From: Chloroflexota bacterium
GTDB taxonomy: Bacteria > Chloroflexota > Anaerolineae > B4-G1 > SLSP01
Direction of reading: 5' to 3'
Assembly: GCA_022707665.1 (NCBI GenBank)
Contig: JAKJAE010000034.1
Span: 1-14,015 of the forward strand
DNA: 14,015 nucleotides
The translations under genes were made by a program, and so were the position numbers. Below are positions 6,983 to 14,015 of this stretch, one piece after another. The notes beneath the pieces are model-generated. The model was not told the origin of the DNA. It saw nothing but the letters and a program-made list of their open reading frames with translations, and ran no database searches. Positions within the stretch are counted from its first letter, which is position 1. Every line of letters starts with the position of its first letter.

Positions 6983-8755
6983 ATGCGCATGACCCGACTC
7001 TTCGGCAACACGCTGCGCGAGGCACCCTCCGACGCGCAGGTCCTCAGCCACCAACTTCTTCTGCGAGCGGGCATGATACGCCAGCACGCAGCCGGCATCT
7101 TCAGCGCACTGCCTCTCGGGCTGCGCACCCTCGCCAAGATCGAAGCGATCGTACGCGACGAGATGAACGCCATCGGCGGGCAGGAGCTCAAGATGCCCGT
7201 CGTCAACCCTGCCGAAATCTGGCAGGAGACCGGGCGCTGGTACACGATCGGCGCCGAGATGGGGCGCTTCAAAGACCGCACAGATCGCGACATGGTCCTG
7301 GCGATGACGCACGAGGAAGTCTTGACCGACCTGGTCCGCCAGGAGATCCACTCCTACCGCGACCTGCCTGCCCTGGTCTACCACATCCAGACCAAGTGGC
7401 GCGATGACCCCCGACCACGCGCGGGACTGATCCGCGTGCGCGAATTCACGATGAAAGACAGCTACAGCCTCGACGTCGACGAGGCTGGCCTGGATCGCCA
7501 GTACCGGGCCCACTACCAGGCCTACTTCAACATCTTCCGGCGCTGCGGACTGCAGCCCATCGCCGTGGGATCCGACACAGGCATGATGGGCGGCACCATG
7601 GCCCACGAGTTCATGACGCTGACGGCGATAGGCGAAGACACGCTGCTGCTCTGCGACCGGTGCGGCTACGCCGCGAACCGCCAGGTAGCGCAGTTCAGGA
7701 AACCGGCGGCCCCACCTGAGGCACTGCAGCCCATTCACAAAATCCCTACGCCGGGCATCACCACCATTCAGAACCTGACCACGTTCCTGAGCCTGTCGCC
7801 TGCCCGGACCGCCAAGGCAGTCTTCATGGTCGCCACCGTGAGCTCGGGAGGTGAGGATGCCGAACGCTTTGTCTTCTGCGTCGTGCGCGGCGATATGACC
7901 CTCAACGAGACCAAGCTGGCCAATGCGGTCAAGGCACAGGAGTTGCGCCCCGCCACTGAGGCCGAGATCCGCGCGATCGGAGCAGAGCCTGGCTACGGAT
8001 CGCCCGTCGGTGTCCACGACTGCATCATCGTCATCGATGAAGCTGTCGCCGCCTCACCCAACCTCGTGGCTGGAGCCAACGAAGTGGGCTATCACCTCCT
8101 CAACGTCAACGCAGGGCGCGACTTCACCCCCGACATTGTCTGCGACATTGCTGCCGCTGAGCAAGGGAGCGCCTGCCCCCACTGTGGGGCCGCGATGCGG
8201 GCAGAGCGCGGCGTAGAGATCGGCAATATCTTCAAGCTGGGCACCCGTTATAGCGCCGCGATGGGCGCCACCTTCAGCGATGAGGATGGCGTTGCGCGTC
8301 CGGTCGTGATGGGCTCCTACGGTATTGGCATCGGACGGGCCATGGCGTGTATTGCCGAGACCCATAACGACGCCCAGGGGCTCGTCTGGCCCGTCTCCGT
8401 CGCACCCTACCATGTCCACCTGATTAACCTCGGTCCGGTCGGATCGGACGCAGAAGCCGCTGCCGATGCACTCTACGCTGAGCTGCTTGCCGCCGGCGTC
8501 GAGGTGCTCTACGATGATCGCGACCGCAGCCCCGGGACCAAGTTCAACGATGCGGACCTCCTCGGACTGCCCCTGCGTCTGACGGTCGCGCGTCGCGGCC
8601 TTGCCCAGAACGCTGTCGAGTTCAAGCTTCGCACTGCGGACGCGCGTGAGCTCGTCCCCCGACCCGATGCCGTCTCGGTTGCCAGGCAGCAAATCGCTGC
8701 GATGGAGGCAGCGATCCGCGCAACGGTCACCGAAGTGCCATTCAAAAGCAACTGA
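6983..8755 (+). CDS. proS: Prolyl-tRNA synthetase, bacterial type with editing domain
   Basis: This class II aminoacyl-tRNA synthetase has 590 residues, near the usual 565-590 for the bacterial type. Motif 1 lies around GIFSALPLGLRTLAKIE. The THEEV element and motif 2 (TKWRDDPRPRAGLIRVREF from residue 137, Arg140) follow, then motif 3 (GSYGIGIGR at 444-452) and a C-terminal anticodon-binding domain from about 470 (VEVLYDDRDRSPGTKFNDAD). Between motifs 2 and 3 sits the INS insertion (about 228-400), which hydrolyses mischarged Ala-tRNA(Pro); it includes AKAVFMV and GDMTLNETKLANAV. Two CxxC pairs (CDRCGYAAN and CPHCGAAM) flank the insertion, as is frequent in this type. It charges tRNA(Pro) with proline in the cytoplasm. 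GGAAGGA at 6967-6973 precedes the ATG by nine bases. Confidence 0.98.
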   Translation: MRMTRLFGNTLREAPSDAQVLSHQLLLRAGMIRQHAAGIFSALPLGLRTLAKIEAIVRDEMNAIGGQELKMPVVNPAEIWQETGRWYTIGAEMGRFKDRTDRDMVLAMTHEEVLTDLVRQEIHSYRDLPALVYHIQTKWRDDPRPRAGLIRVREFTMKDSYSLDVDEAGLDRQYRAHYQAYFNIFRRCGLQPIAVGSDTGMMGGTMAHEFMTLTAIGEDTLLLCDRCGYAANRQVAQFRKPAAPPEALQPIHKIPTPGITTIQNLTTFLSLSPARTAKAVFMVATVSSGGEDAERFVFCVVRGDMTLNETKLANAVKAQELRPATEAEIRAIGAEPGYGSPVGVHDCIIVIDEAVAASPNLVAGANEVGYHLLNVNAGRDFTPDIVCDIAAAEQGSACPHCGAAMRAERGVEIGNIFKLGTRYSAAMGATFSDEDGVARPVVMGSYGIGIGRAMACIAETHNDAQGLVWPVSVAPYHVHLINLGPVGSDAEAAADALYAELLAAGVEVLYDDRDRSPGTKFNDADLLGLPLRLTVARRGLAQNAVEFKLRTADARELVPRPDAVSVARQQIAAMEAAIRATVTEVPFKSN

Positions 8756-8787
8756 CCATCCTTAGCTATCCAGAAGGAAATGACACG

Positions 8788-9291
8788 ATGGACGCACTTG
8801 AGACACTCTTCACCCGGCGGAGCATTCGCAAGTACACCTCAGAGCCTGTCTCCAAAGAGGATCTGCGGACCATTCTGGAGGCGGCGATGAATGCCCCGTC
8901 GGCCAACAACCGGCAGCCGTGGCACTTCCTCGTCGTCGACGGCCGCGATCGGCTGGACGCGATGATGGCCGTCCACCCTTACGCGAGAATGCTGGCCGAG
9001 GCACCAATCGGCATCCTCGTGGTGGCTGACACGAGCAAGTCCCCCCGCTTCTTCCAACAGGACTGCGCCGCGGCGACCGAAAACCTACTCCTCGCCGCAC
9101 GGGCCTTGGGCTTGGGCACCTGCTGGACCGGCGTCTACCCCGATGAAGGCCGCGTCGGCGGCCTGAAGGTACTCTTCGACATCCCGGAACCGTTCGTCCC
9201 ATTCGCCCTCATCGCGCTCGGACACCCGGCTGAAGATCGTGGCCGCGTCGAGCGCTGGATGGACGCCCTCGTCCACCGCAACACCTGGTAA
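8788..9291 (+). CDS. Nitroreductase family protein (FMN-dependent NAD(P)H oxidoreductase)
   Basis: The 167 residues cover the compact nitroreductase fold. RRSIRKY at residues 10-16 and the NAPSANNRQPWHF stretch near 35-47 are the FMN-phosphate and isoalloxazine contacts of the family. DCAAATENLLLAARALGLG followed by TCWTGVY forms the dimer-interface helix and the FMN-binding turn, and ALIALGHPAE is the usual C-terminal strand. Members reduce nitro groups, quinones, flavins or enones using NAD(P)H, and some dehalogenate; the physiological substrate is not visible. The length is at the short end for the family, matching the small stand-alone subgroup. AAGGA at 8774-8778 lies nine bases before the ATG. 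It begins 32 bases after proS and ends 23 bases before the next gene, so it is probably in the same transcript. Confidence 0.95.
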   Translation: MDALETLFTRRSIRKYTSEPVSKEDLRTILEAAMNAPSANNRQPWHFLVVDGRDRLDAMMAVHPYARMLAEAPIGILVVADTSKSPRFFQQDCAAATENLLLAARALGLGTCWTGVYPDEGRVGGLKVLFDIPEPFVPFALIALGHPAEDRGRVERWMDALVHRNTW

Positions 9292-9314
9292 GCAAGAGCA
9301 ACCGGCGGGGACGG

Positions 9315-10571
9315 ATGTCGGGCATAGCAAGCCACACACCGCTAGCAGCTTCCGTCAATCGCATCACCCTCGTCGATCTTCCCTCGGTGAAGGTCGACGA
9401 GGGTGTTCTCGGTGAGCAAGCATACCATCTCGTATCCGTCCCGGCTCTGATCCGGTACGCTCGAAAACAAGCCGAGGCTCTGAAGCTGCCAACGGCGCTC
9501 CGAGAAGCAGACCCTCAGATGCCCGAGGTGCGTCAGAGCCTGCCCCTATGGGTCGACGCTTCCCTCAACAGCGCCGACCCTGCAGCCCGCCACGCTGCCG
9601 AGTCCATTGCCAGACGACTCGGCCGCAACCTCGGATATCTGCTTGCAGTACTGCACCGCGGCGATGAGGTCAACCGAGCCGCACGCGCGGACTGGACGGC
9701 ACAGGAGTGGTCACGGTGGGCCAGCGTGCGCCATGTCTGGCTCGGTGGGGGTGTGGTTGCCGGCACCCTGGGACGGCAACTCGTGACCCACGCACAATCC
9801 GTGTTAGCCGAAGCTGGATGTAGTGCTTTGCAGATCGAACGCACACCCTATCCTGGCCACATCGCCACGCTCGGAGCAGCTCGGTGCTTGCCCGCAGCGC
9901 ACACCTCGACAGGACAAAGACACGCCCTGGTCCTGGATCTGGGCCAAACGTCGATCAAGAGATCGGTCGTGACCTTTCAAGAGCGAACGATTACCCACGT
10001 TGCCGTCCTGGCCCCTCACCCCGTGCCGTGGCGATGGCAGAACAGCCCCAGTGCAGGGCAGAACATCGCCGGACGGGCAGTGTTGGATCTCGTCACCGAG
10101 GCTCTGGGCACGAGCATGGAGGAGGCAGCCAGTCGGGGATGGCACGTCGATCGCCAGGTAGCCATGAGCATCGCAGCATACGTCGAGGGTACACGGCTAA
10201 TGGGCAATGGCATCTACGCACGGATGAGTATGCTCGCCGATGACGTGCCGCAACTGATCGCCGAGCACGTCGCAGCAACCTATGGCTGGCACCCGGAGCT
10301 GACCCTCATTCACGACGGCACGGCTGCTGCAGCAACGCACGCTGGCGAGGCTGGTCACACGCCGTGCGCTGTCGAGGCGACACCCGCCGTTGTATCAACA
10401 CCCACCCTCGAATCCACGGCCGCCGTTGAAGCGACAGAATCCGTTGCCATCGTCCTGGGGACCGCGCTTGGCATTGGATTTCCCGCCGCCAGCGACCTGG
10501 AGCTAACTGCTCTCTCGCCAGATCTCATCATCGAGACTATAGCCAAGCCCGAAGCCATAGGGCCACGCTAA
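9315..10571 (+). CDS. Actin/ROK-like sugar kinase-fold protein with permuted motif order
   Basis: This 418-residue protein shows the ATPase motifs of the ROK/actin fold in an unusual order. An adenosine-type motif VWLGGGVVAG (Gly144-Gly146) with a following LGAAR (187-190) comes first; in ordinary ROK kinases these lie near the C-terminus. Phosphate 1 follows as LVLDLGQTSIKRS (Asp208, Lys215), then IHDGTAAAA (Asp334, the position of the ROK catalytic Asp), and phosphate 2 as VLGTALGIGFP (Gly382-Thr383). The CxCGxxGCxE zinc motif of many ROK proteins is absent. A Pro/Ala/Thr/Val/Glu-rich insert (about 352-376, with VEAT twice) precedes phosphate 2, and only about 36 residues follow it. An ATP-binding sugar kinase or a regulator is likely; the substrate is unknown. 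I recall similar uncharacterised proteins in other bacteria, so this may be a conserved permuted family. It follows the nitroreductase by 23 bases. Confidence 0.7.
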   Translation: MSGIASHTPLAASVNRITLVDLPSVKVDEGVLGEQAYHLVSVPALIRYARKQAEALKLPTALREADPQMPEVRQSLPLWVDASLNSADPAARHAAESIARRLGRNLGYLLAVLHRGDEVNRAARADWTAQEWSRWASVRHVWLGGGVVAGTLGRQLVTHAQSVLAEAGCSALQIERTPYPGHIATLGAARCLPAAHTSTGQRHALVLDLGQTSIKRSVVTFQERTITHVAVLAPHPVPWRWQNSPSAGQNIAGRAVLDLVTEALGTSMEEAASRGWHVDRQVAMSIAAYVEGTRLMGNGIYARMSMLADDVPQLIAEHVAATYGWHPELTLIHDGTAAAATHAGEAGHTPCAVEATPAVVSTPTLESTAAVEATESVAIVLGTALGIGFPAASDLELTALSPDLIIETIAKPEAIGPR

Positions 10572-10580
10572 CCAATCGAT

Positions 10581-10608
10581 TTGACTGTGGCAGTCTCCAG
10601 GGTACACT
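10581..10608 (+). promoter_or_regulatory. Sigma70-like promoter of the hybrid kinase
   Basis: TTGACT at 10581-10586 and TACACT at 10603-10608 are separated by 16 bases, a good match to the housekeeping pattern. It starts ten bases after the preceding stop codon. Transcription would begin near 10614-10616, giving a leader of about 83 bases. The leader includes an imperfect inverted repeat around 10642-10664 (GTGCGCAG and CTGCAC) of uncertain meaning. Confidence 0.65.
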
Positions 10609-10685
10609 GGGATTGTTACAAAACGGTAAGATCTAGCTCGCCGTGCGCAGATCATGGCTCTGCACCGGTGGTTGGCGCATTCCTC

Positions 10686-10692
10686 GGGAGGT
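10686..10692 (+). promoter_or_regulatory. Ribosome binding site deciding the GTG start of the kinase
   Basis: GGGAGGT sits six bases before the GTG at 10698. The open frame reaches back to 10581, but that point is the -35 element itself, so the upstream extension cannot be translated from this promoter. Confidence 0.75.
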
Positions 10693-10697
10693 GCTTT

Positions 10698-13600
10698 GTG
10701 GCAGTTCGACGCCCTATGGATGCGGGGTATCCGCAGTCGTTCCTCGATGCAATGACGGATCTCGCCTACGTCAAGGATGCGGAGTTTCGCTACACGATGA
10801 TCAACCGTGCCAACTGCGCCTACTTCGGCCTATCTGAGTCGGAGATCCTTGGCAAGACCGACTTTGACCTGATGCCCGAACCCCAGGCGCGCGCCTGCCG
10901 CGACTCTGATGAGCGGGCGCTGCGCGAAGGCCGGATTGTCGTCACCACAGAGACAGTCGGAGATCAGGAATTCGAGTCACGCAAGTTCCCAGTGCAACTC
11001 ACTGATGGCACCGGGGTGGGCGCCATTATCAGAAACGTCACTCCAGAACGAAGCGCTGAAGCAATGGTTCGCCAGAACGAGGCGAGATTGCGCACCCTTG
11101 TCCGCATTCTGCAGCACCCCGCAATGTCGATTCAGGACCTGCTGGACTATACACTTAACGAGGCAGTGGCACTAACAGAGAGTACTGTCGGCTACATCTA
11201 CCGCTACAACGAAGACCGCAGGCAGTTCGTTCTGAACACCTGGTCAGAAAAGGTCATGCCAGCCTGTTCCATTCAAGAACCGCAGCTTATCTATGATCTT
11301 GACAAGACGGGCATCTGGGGCGAGGCAGTGCGTCAACGCAGGCCGATCATCGTCAACGATTTTCAGGCACCCAACCCGCTGAAGAAGGGCTATCCCGAAG
11401 GCCACGTGCCGCTGGAGACGTTTCTCACCATCCCGGTCACGCGCGAGGATCGTATCGTCGCCACAGTGGGCATGGGTAACAAAGCCACGGGGTACACCGA
11501 GGCCGATGCCCTGCAACTGACGCTGCTCATGGACGCTGTATGGAAAGTCGTCGAGCGTTTGGAAGCCGAGGACGCCGTCCAGCGCGAGAAGGACAACCTT
11601 ACCTCAGCACTTGCGGCTGCGCCCATCGCCATGCTCGTTTTCGACGAGGGCGAGCGCCTGCTATACGCCAATCCGCTGGCGGAGCAACTCTTCGGGCAGA
11701 ACGCCGTTACCCTTATAGGGCATCGGTGTGGCGACTTCATCGCCTGTGACATGCGACACACAGACCCACGGGGCTGTGGATACACGGACCAGTGCGCCTT
11801 GTGTCCGCTCAACCTGGCCATCAAGAGCGCGCTCGACTCGCATGGTGGCGATTCAGGCGAAGCATTGCTAACTCGTGACCTTCCCGCACGCCCGATGTGG
11901 GTCACGTATAGGGTGAACTCGGTGATCCTCGATGGTCGGCCCTGCGCGATCATGGCCCTCGACGACATCACCCGGCGCAAACAGACTGAAGAAGCGCTGA
12001 TCCAGGAGCGCCTGCTCCTCCGCACCGTCATCGACAACATCCCTGACTCGATCTACGCCAAGGATTCCAGGGGCCGCAAGACGCTCGCCAATCGCGCTGA
12101 CCTCGACTTTATGGGCGTCGACTCGGAACGCGAGGTGTTGGGCAAGACGGACTTCGAGCTGTTCCCCGAAAGCATCGCCACATCCTTTACATCCGATGAT
12201 CAGCACGTGCTCACAACCGGCGAGCCGGTCCTTGAGCGCGAGGAGCTCGTGACCGATCGCCGCGGCAACACCCGCTGGCTCCAGACGTCGAAGTTCCCCC
12301 TCCGCGATGCCTCCGGCCGCGTGATCGGCCTCGTCGGGACGGGCCGTGATGTCACCGGCCGCCGGCAAGCCGTGGCAGAGCGGCAGTTGCTCCTCTCCCA
12401 GATTCAGACGCAGGCAGAACAGCTCCAACACGTCCTGGAGACGGTACCGCAGGGTGTCCTGCTCCTGAGCGAGGATGGCCACATCCTGCTCCATAACCCG
12501 CTGGCCGAACGCGACCTAGCGGCCCTGGCACAGGGAGAAGCCGACCGGCTTACGGCGTTGGGCGGCCGGCCACTCCAGGAGTTCTTCACGTCCCCACCCA
12601 AGGGATTGTGGCACGAGGTCCGTGGTGCCGGACGTGTTTTCGAGGTAATCGCCCGGCCCATCGAGCAGAACGGATCGCCCGCGTCGGGACACTGGGTCAT
12701 GGTCATCAACGACGCGACCGAGGGGCGCCGGGTGCGCGACGAGCTCCAACAACAGGCCCGGTTGGCTGCCGTCGGACAACTGGCCGCGGGCATTGCCCAC
12801 GACTTCAACAACATCATGGCCGTGATCATCCTCCACGCCCGCCTGACCGAGGCCTCCGGGACACTCTCGGAACCCGACCGCGAACGCATCGCCGGGATCA
12901 CCCAGCAAGCCTACCACGCCAGCAGGCTCATCGAGCAGTTGCTCGACTTCAGCCGTAGCTCGACGCTCGATCGTCGGCCACTGGACCTCATGCCGCTCCT
13001 CAAGGAGCACGTCAAGCTACTCGAGCGCACGCTTCCGGAGACCATTGCCGTATCGTGTGATTGCGAGGGTGGAGAATACGTGGTCGAAGGCGACGTGACG
13101 CGCCTGCAACAGGTCCTGCTCAACCTGGCCATCAACGCCCGTGACGCCATGCCCGAGGGTGGTGCCCTGCGGTTCTCCCTGTCCCACGTCACCAGCACAG
13201 CCGCGCACCCGCCACTGCCCGGAATGCCGGGCGGAGATTGGGTCAGGATCACGGTCACCGATACCGGGACCGGCATCCCCGACGAGTTCCTCTCCCACAT
13301 CTTCGAACCATTCCGGTCCACCAAGGCGCATGGCAAGGGCACCGGCCTCGGCCTGGCCCAGGTGCACGGCATCGTCAGCCAGCACCAGGGCTACATTGGC
13401 GTCCAAACCGCATCAGGGGCTGGAACGACCTTCACGATCTACCTCCCCGCCTTCCGCGAAGCTGCACCCTCAGAAACCCAGCCCGGCGACGAGCCCTTGC
13501 CGCACGGCAACGGCGAGACCGTCCTCATCGTCGAGGACAACGCCGCTCTCCGCGAGGCACTCCGCCACATGCTTCTCGAGTGGCACTACCGGGTCCGGGT

Positions 13601-13916
13601 AGCCCCCAACGGACAGGAGGCGCTGGCCCTGCTGGACTCCCCCGCCGCGGCCGTCGACGTCGTCCTCAGCGACGCCGTCATGCCCGTGATGGGCGGACCC
13701 GCCCTCGCCCACGCCCTTCACGCCCGTGGTCGCGACATTCCCATGCTCATCATGAGTGGCCACGCCGAGGCGCAACCCATCTCCGAGCTGCGCGCCTATG
13801 GCGTACGGGCATGGCTCTCCAAGCCACTACAGCTCGACGAACTGGCACGGACCCTTCACGCCGCCTGCCACGACGGCACAAGCGAAGCCCGATCCCGTGA
13901 CTCTGAGAGGCTATGA
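10698..13916 (+). CDS. Hybrid sensor histidine kinase (PAS-GAF-PAS-PAS-PAS-HisKA-HATPase-REC)
   Basis: From the GTG start this is a 1072-residue soluble sensor without membrane helices. In order it has a PAS (about 15-120), a GAF (134-285, with [17 protein letters not shown]), a PAS with a Cys cluster (295-425; Cys344, 350, 360, 366, 369), a third PAS (443-555) and a fourth PAS (573-675). Then come a HisKA domain with phospho-acceptor His701 in [10 protein letters not shown], a HATPase (796-920) with Asn813 in the N box [11 protein letters not shown] and the G box GKGTGLGLA, and a receiver domain (942-1065). The receiver has Glu946-Asp947, phospho-acceptor Asp992 in LSDAVMP and Lys1042 in LSKPLQL. 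The intrinsic receiver suggests an internal phosphorelay or feedback; no DNA-binding output is fused and no separate regulator is in view. The ligand is unknown. The last four bases overlap the next gene. Confidence 0.94.
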   Translation: MAVRRPMDAGYPQSFLDAMTDLAYVKDAEFRYTMINRANCAYFGLSESEILGKTDFDLMPEPQARACRDSDERALREGRIVVTTETVGDQEFESRKFPVQLTDGTGVGAIIRNVTPERSAEAMVRQNEARLRTLVRILQHPAMSIQDLLDYTLNEAVALTESTVGYIYRYNEDRRQFVLNTWSEKVMPACSIQEPQLIYDLDKTGIWGEAVRQRRPIIVNDFQAPNPLKKGYPEGHVPLETFLTIPVTREDRIVATVGMGNKATGYTEADALQLTLLMDAVWKVVERLEAEDAVQREKDNLTSALAAAPIAMLVFDEGERLLYANPLAEQLFGQNAVTLIGHRCGDFIACDMRHTDPRGCGYTDQCALCPLNLAIKSALDSHGGDSGEALLTRDLPARPMWVTYRVNSVILDGRPCAIMALDDITRRKQTEEALIQERLLLRTVIDNIPDSIYAKDSRGRKTLANRADLDFMGVDSEREVLGKTDFELFPESIATSFTSDDQHVLTTGEPVLEREELVTDRRGNTRWLQTSKFPLRDASGRVIGLVGTGRDVTGRRQAVAERQLLLSQIQTQAEQLQHVLETVPQGVLLLSEDGHILLHNPLAERDLAALAQGEADRLTALGGRPLQEFFTSPPKGLWHEVRGAGRVFEVIARPIEQNGSPASGHWVMVINDATEGRRVRDELQQQARLAAVGQLAAGIAHDFNNIMAVIILHARLTEASGTLSEPDRERIAGITQQAYHASRLIEQLLDFSRSSTLDRRPLDLMPLLKEHVKLLERTLPETIAVSCDCEGGEYVVEGDVTRLQQVLLNLAINARDAMPEGGALRFSLSHVTSTAAHPPLPGMPGGDWVRITVTDTGTGIPDEFLSHIFEPFRSTKAHGKGTGLGLAQVHGIVSQHQGYIGVQTASGAGTTFTIYLPAFREAAPSETQPGDEPLPHGNGETVLIVEDNAALREALRHMLLEWHYRVRVAPNGQEALALLDSPAAAVDVVLSDAVMPVMGGPALAHALHARGRDIPMLIMSGHAEAQPISELRAYGVRAWLSKPLQLDELARTLHAACHDGTSEARSRDSERL

Positions 13917-14015
13917 CATCGCGAAAACGAAACGGCCTGGTCCAGAACCCCCTCGTCGTCGTGGGTATCGTTGCCGCGCTGCTGGTAAGCGGTGCCTGGG
14001 TCGGGGAGTGGCGTG
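13913..14015 (+). CDS. Membrane-anchored protein, N-terminus only (truncated by window edge)
   Basis: ATG at 13913 overlaps the TGA of the kinase (ATGA), and GAGAGG at 13905-13910 lies just before it. The frame stays open to the edge, giving 34 residues. They comprise a short basic start (MTSRKRN), a hydrophobic helix (PLVVVGIVAALLVSGAW), then GEWR. This is a single-pass anchor or an uncleaved signal sequence. The overlap suggests translation coupled to the kinase, so the product may be part of the same signalling pathway. No family can be named from so little sequence. Confidence 0.6.
   Translation, partial: MTSRKRNGLVQNPLVVVGIVAALLVSGAWVGEWR

Noticed and set aside
6090..7025. 311-codon reading frame on the - strand opposite the FAD oxidoreductase
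   Set aside because: Shadow of the sense gene; no family motifs and no ribosome binding site of note.
6947..8017. 356-codon reading frame on the - strand opposite proS
   Set aside because: It is antisense to an unmistakable prolyl-tRNA synthetase and shows no recognisable domain; long antisense frames are expected from high-GC codon bias.
10581..10697. Upstream extension of the kinase reading frame
   Set aside because: It covers the promoter -35/-10 and lies before a strong ribosome binding site and GTG; the translated segment has no domain features.
1..14015. tRNA/rRNA genes, CRISPR arrays, insertion sequences, prophage or toxin-antitoxin modules
   Set aside because: I looked for cloverleaf-like, regularly spaced repeat, transposase and terminal inverted repeat patterns and saw none; this is by eye only.

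Overview
The window is a high-GC bacterial stretch in which every gene I can support lies on the + strand. Long reading frames on the - strand are compositional shadows. The lineage cannot be fixed from sequence alone. A bacterial-type prolyl-tRNA synthetase, a TGGTATAATG-type promoter and a large soluble PAS/GAF hybrid kinase would fit a Chloroflexota-like or other uncultured environmental bacterium, but this is a weak inference.

Positions 1-4197 form a sugar-metabolism block. It holds the 3' end of a TIM-barrel sugar isomerase/epimerase, a small membrane-anchored protein of unknown function, a second complete isomerase/epimerase, the two ends of a Gfo/Idh/MocA-type oxidoreductase whose middle is missing (a pseudogene or an assembly collapse), and a GH32-like glycoside hydrolase. 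Hydrolase, NAD(P)-dependent sugar oxidoreductase and isomerases together suggest release and oxidation/epimerisation of an unusual sugar. The substrate is unknown.

Positions 4198-6965 hold a clear extended -10 promoter driving a MraY-like polyprenyl-phosphate phosphoglycosyltransferase that is split by a frameshift. A four-unit 13-bp tandem repeat follows, then a phytoene-desaturase-like FAD oxidoreductase.

Positions 6983-10571 look like one transcription unit: proS, a nitroreductase, and an actin-fold (ROK-like) protein. The ROK-type sequence motifs of the last protein appear in circularly permuted order: adenosine motif first, then phosphate 1, then phosphate 2. I consider this the most interesting protein in the window.

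Positions 10581-13916 contain a sigma70-like promoter and a GTG-started hybrid histidine kinase (PAS-GAF-PAS-PAS-PAS-HisKA-HATPase-REC). Its second PAS domain carries a five-cysteine cluster. The kinase stop overlaps (ATGA) the start of a membrane-anchored protein that runs off the window. No RNA genes, insertion sequences, CRISPR arrays or convincing terminators were seen. The longest non-coding gap is about 126 bases.
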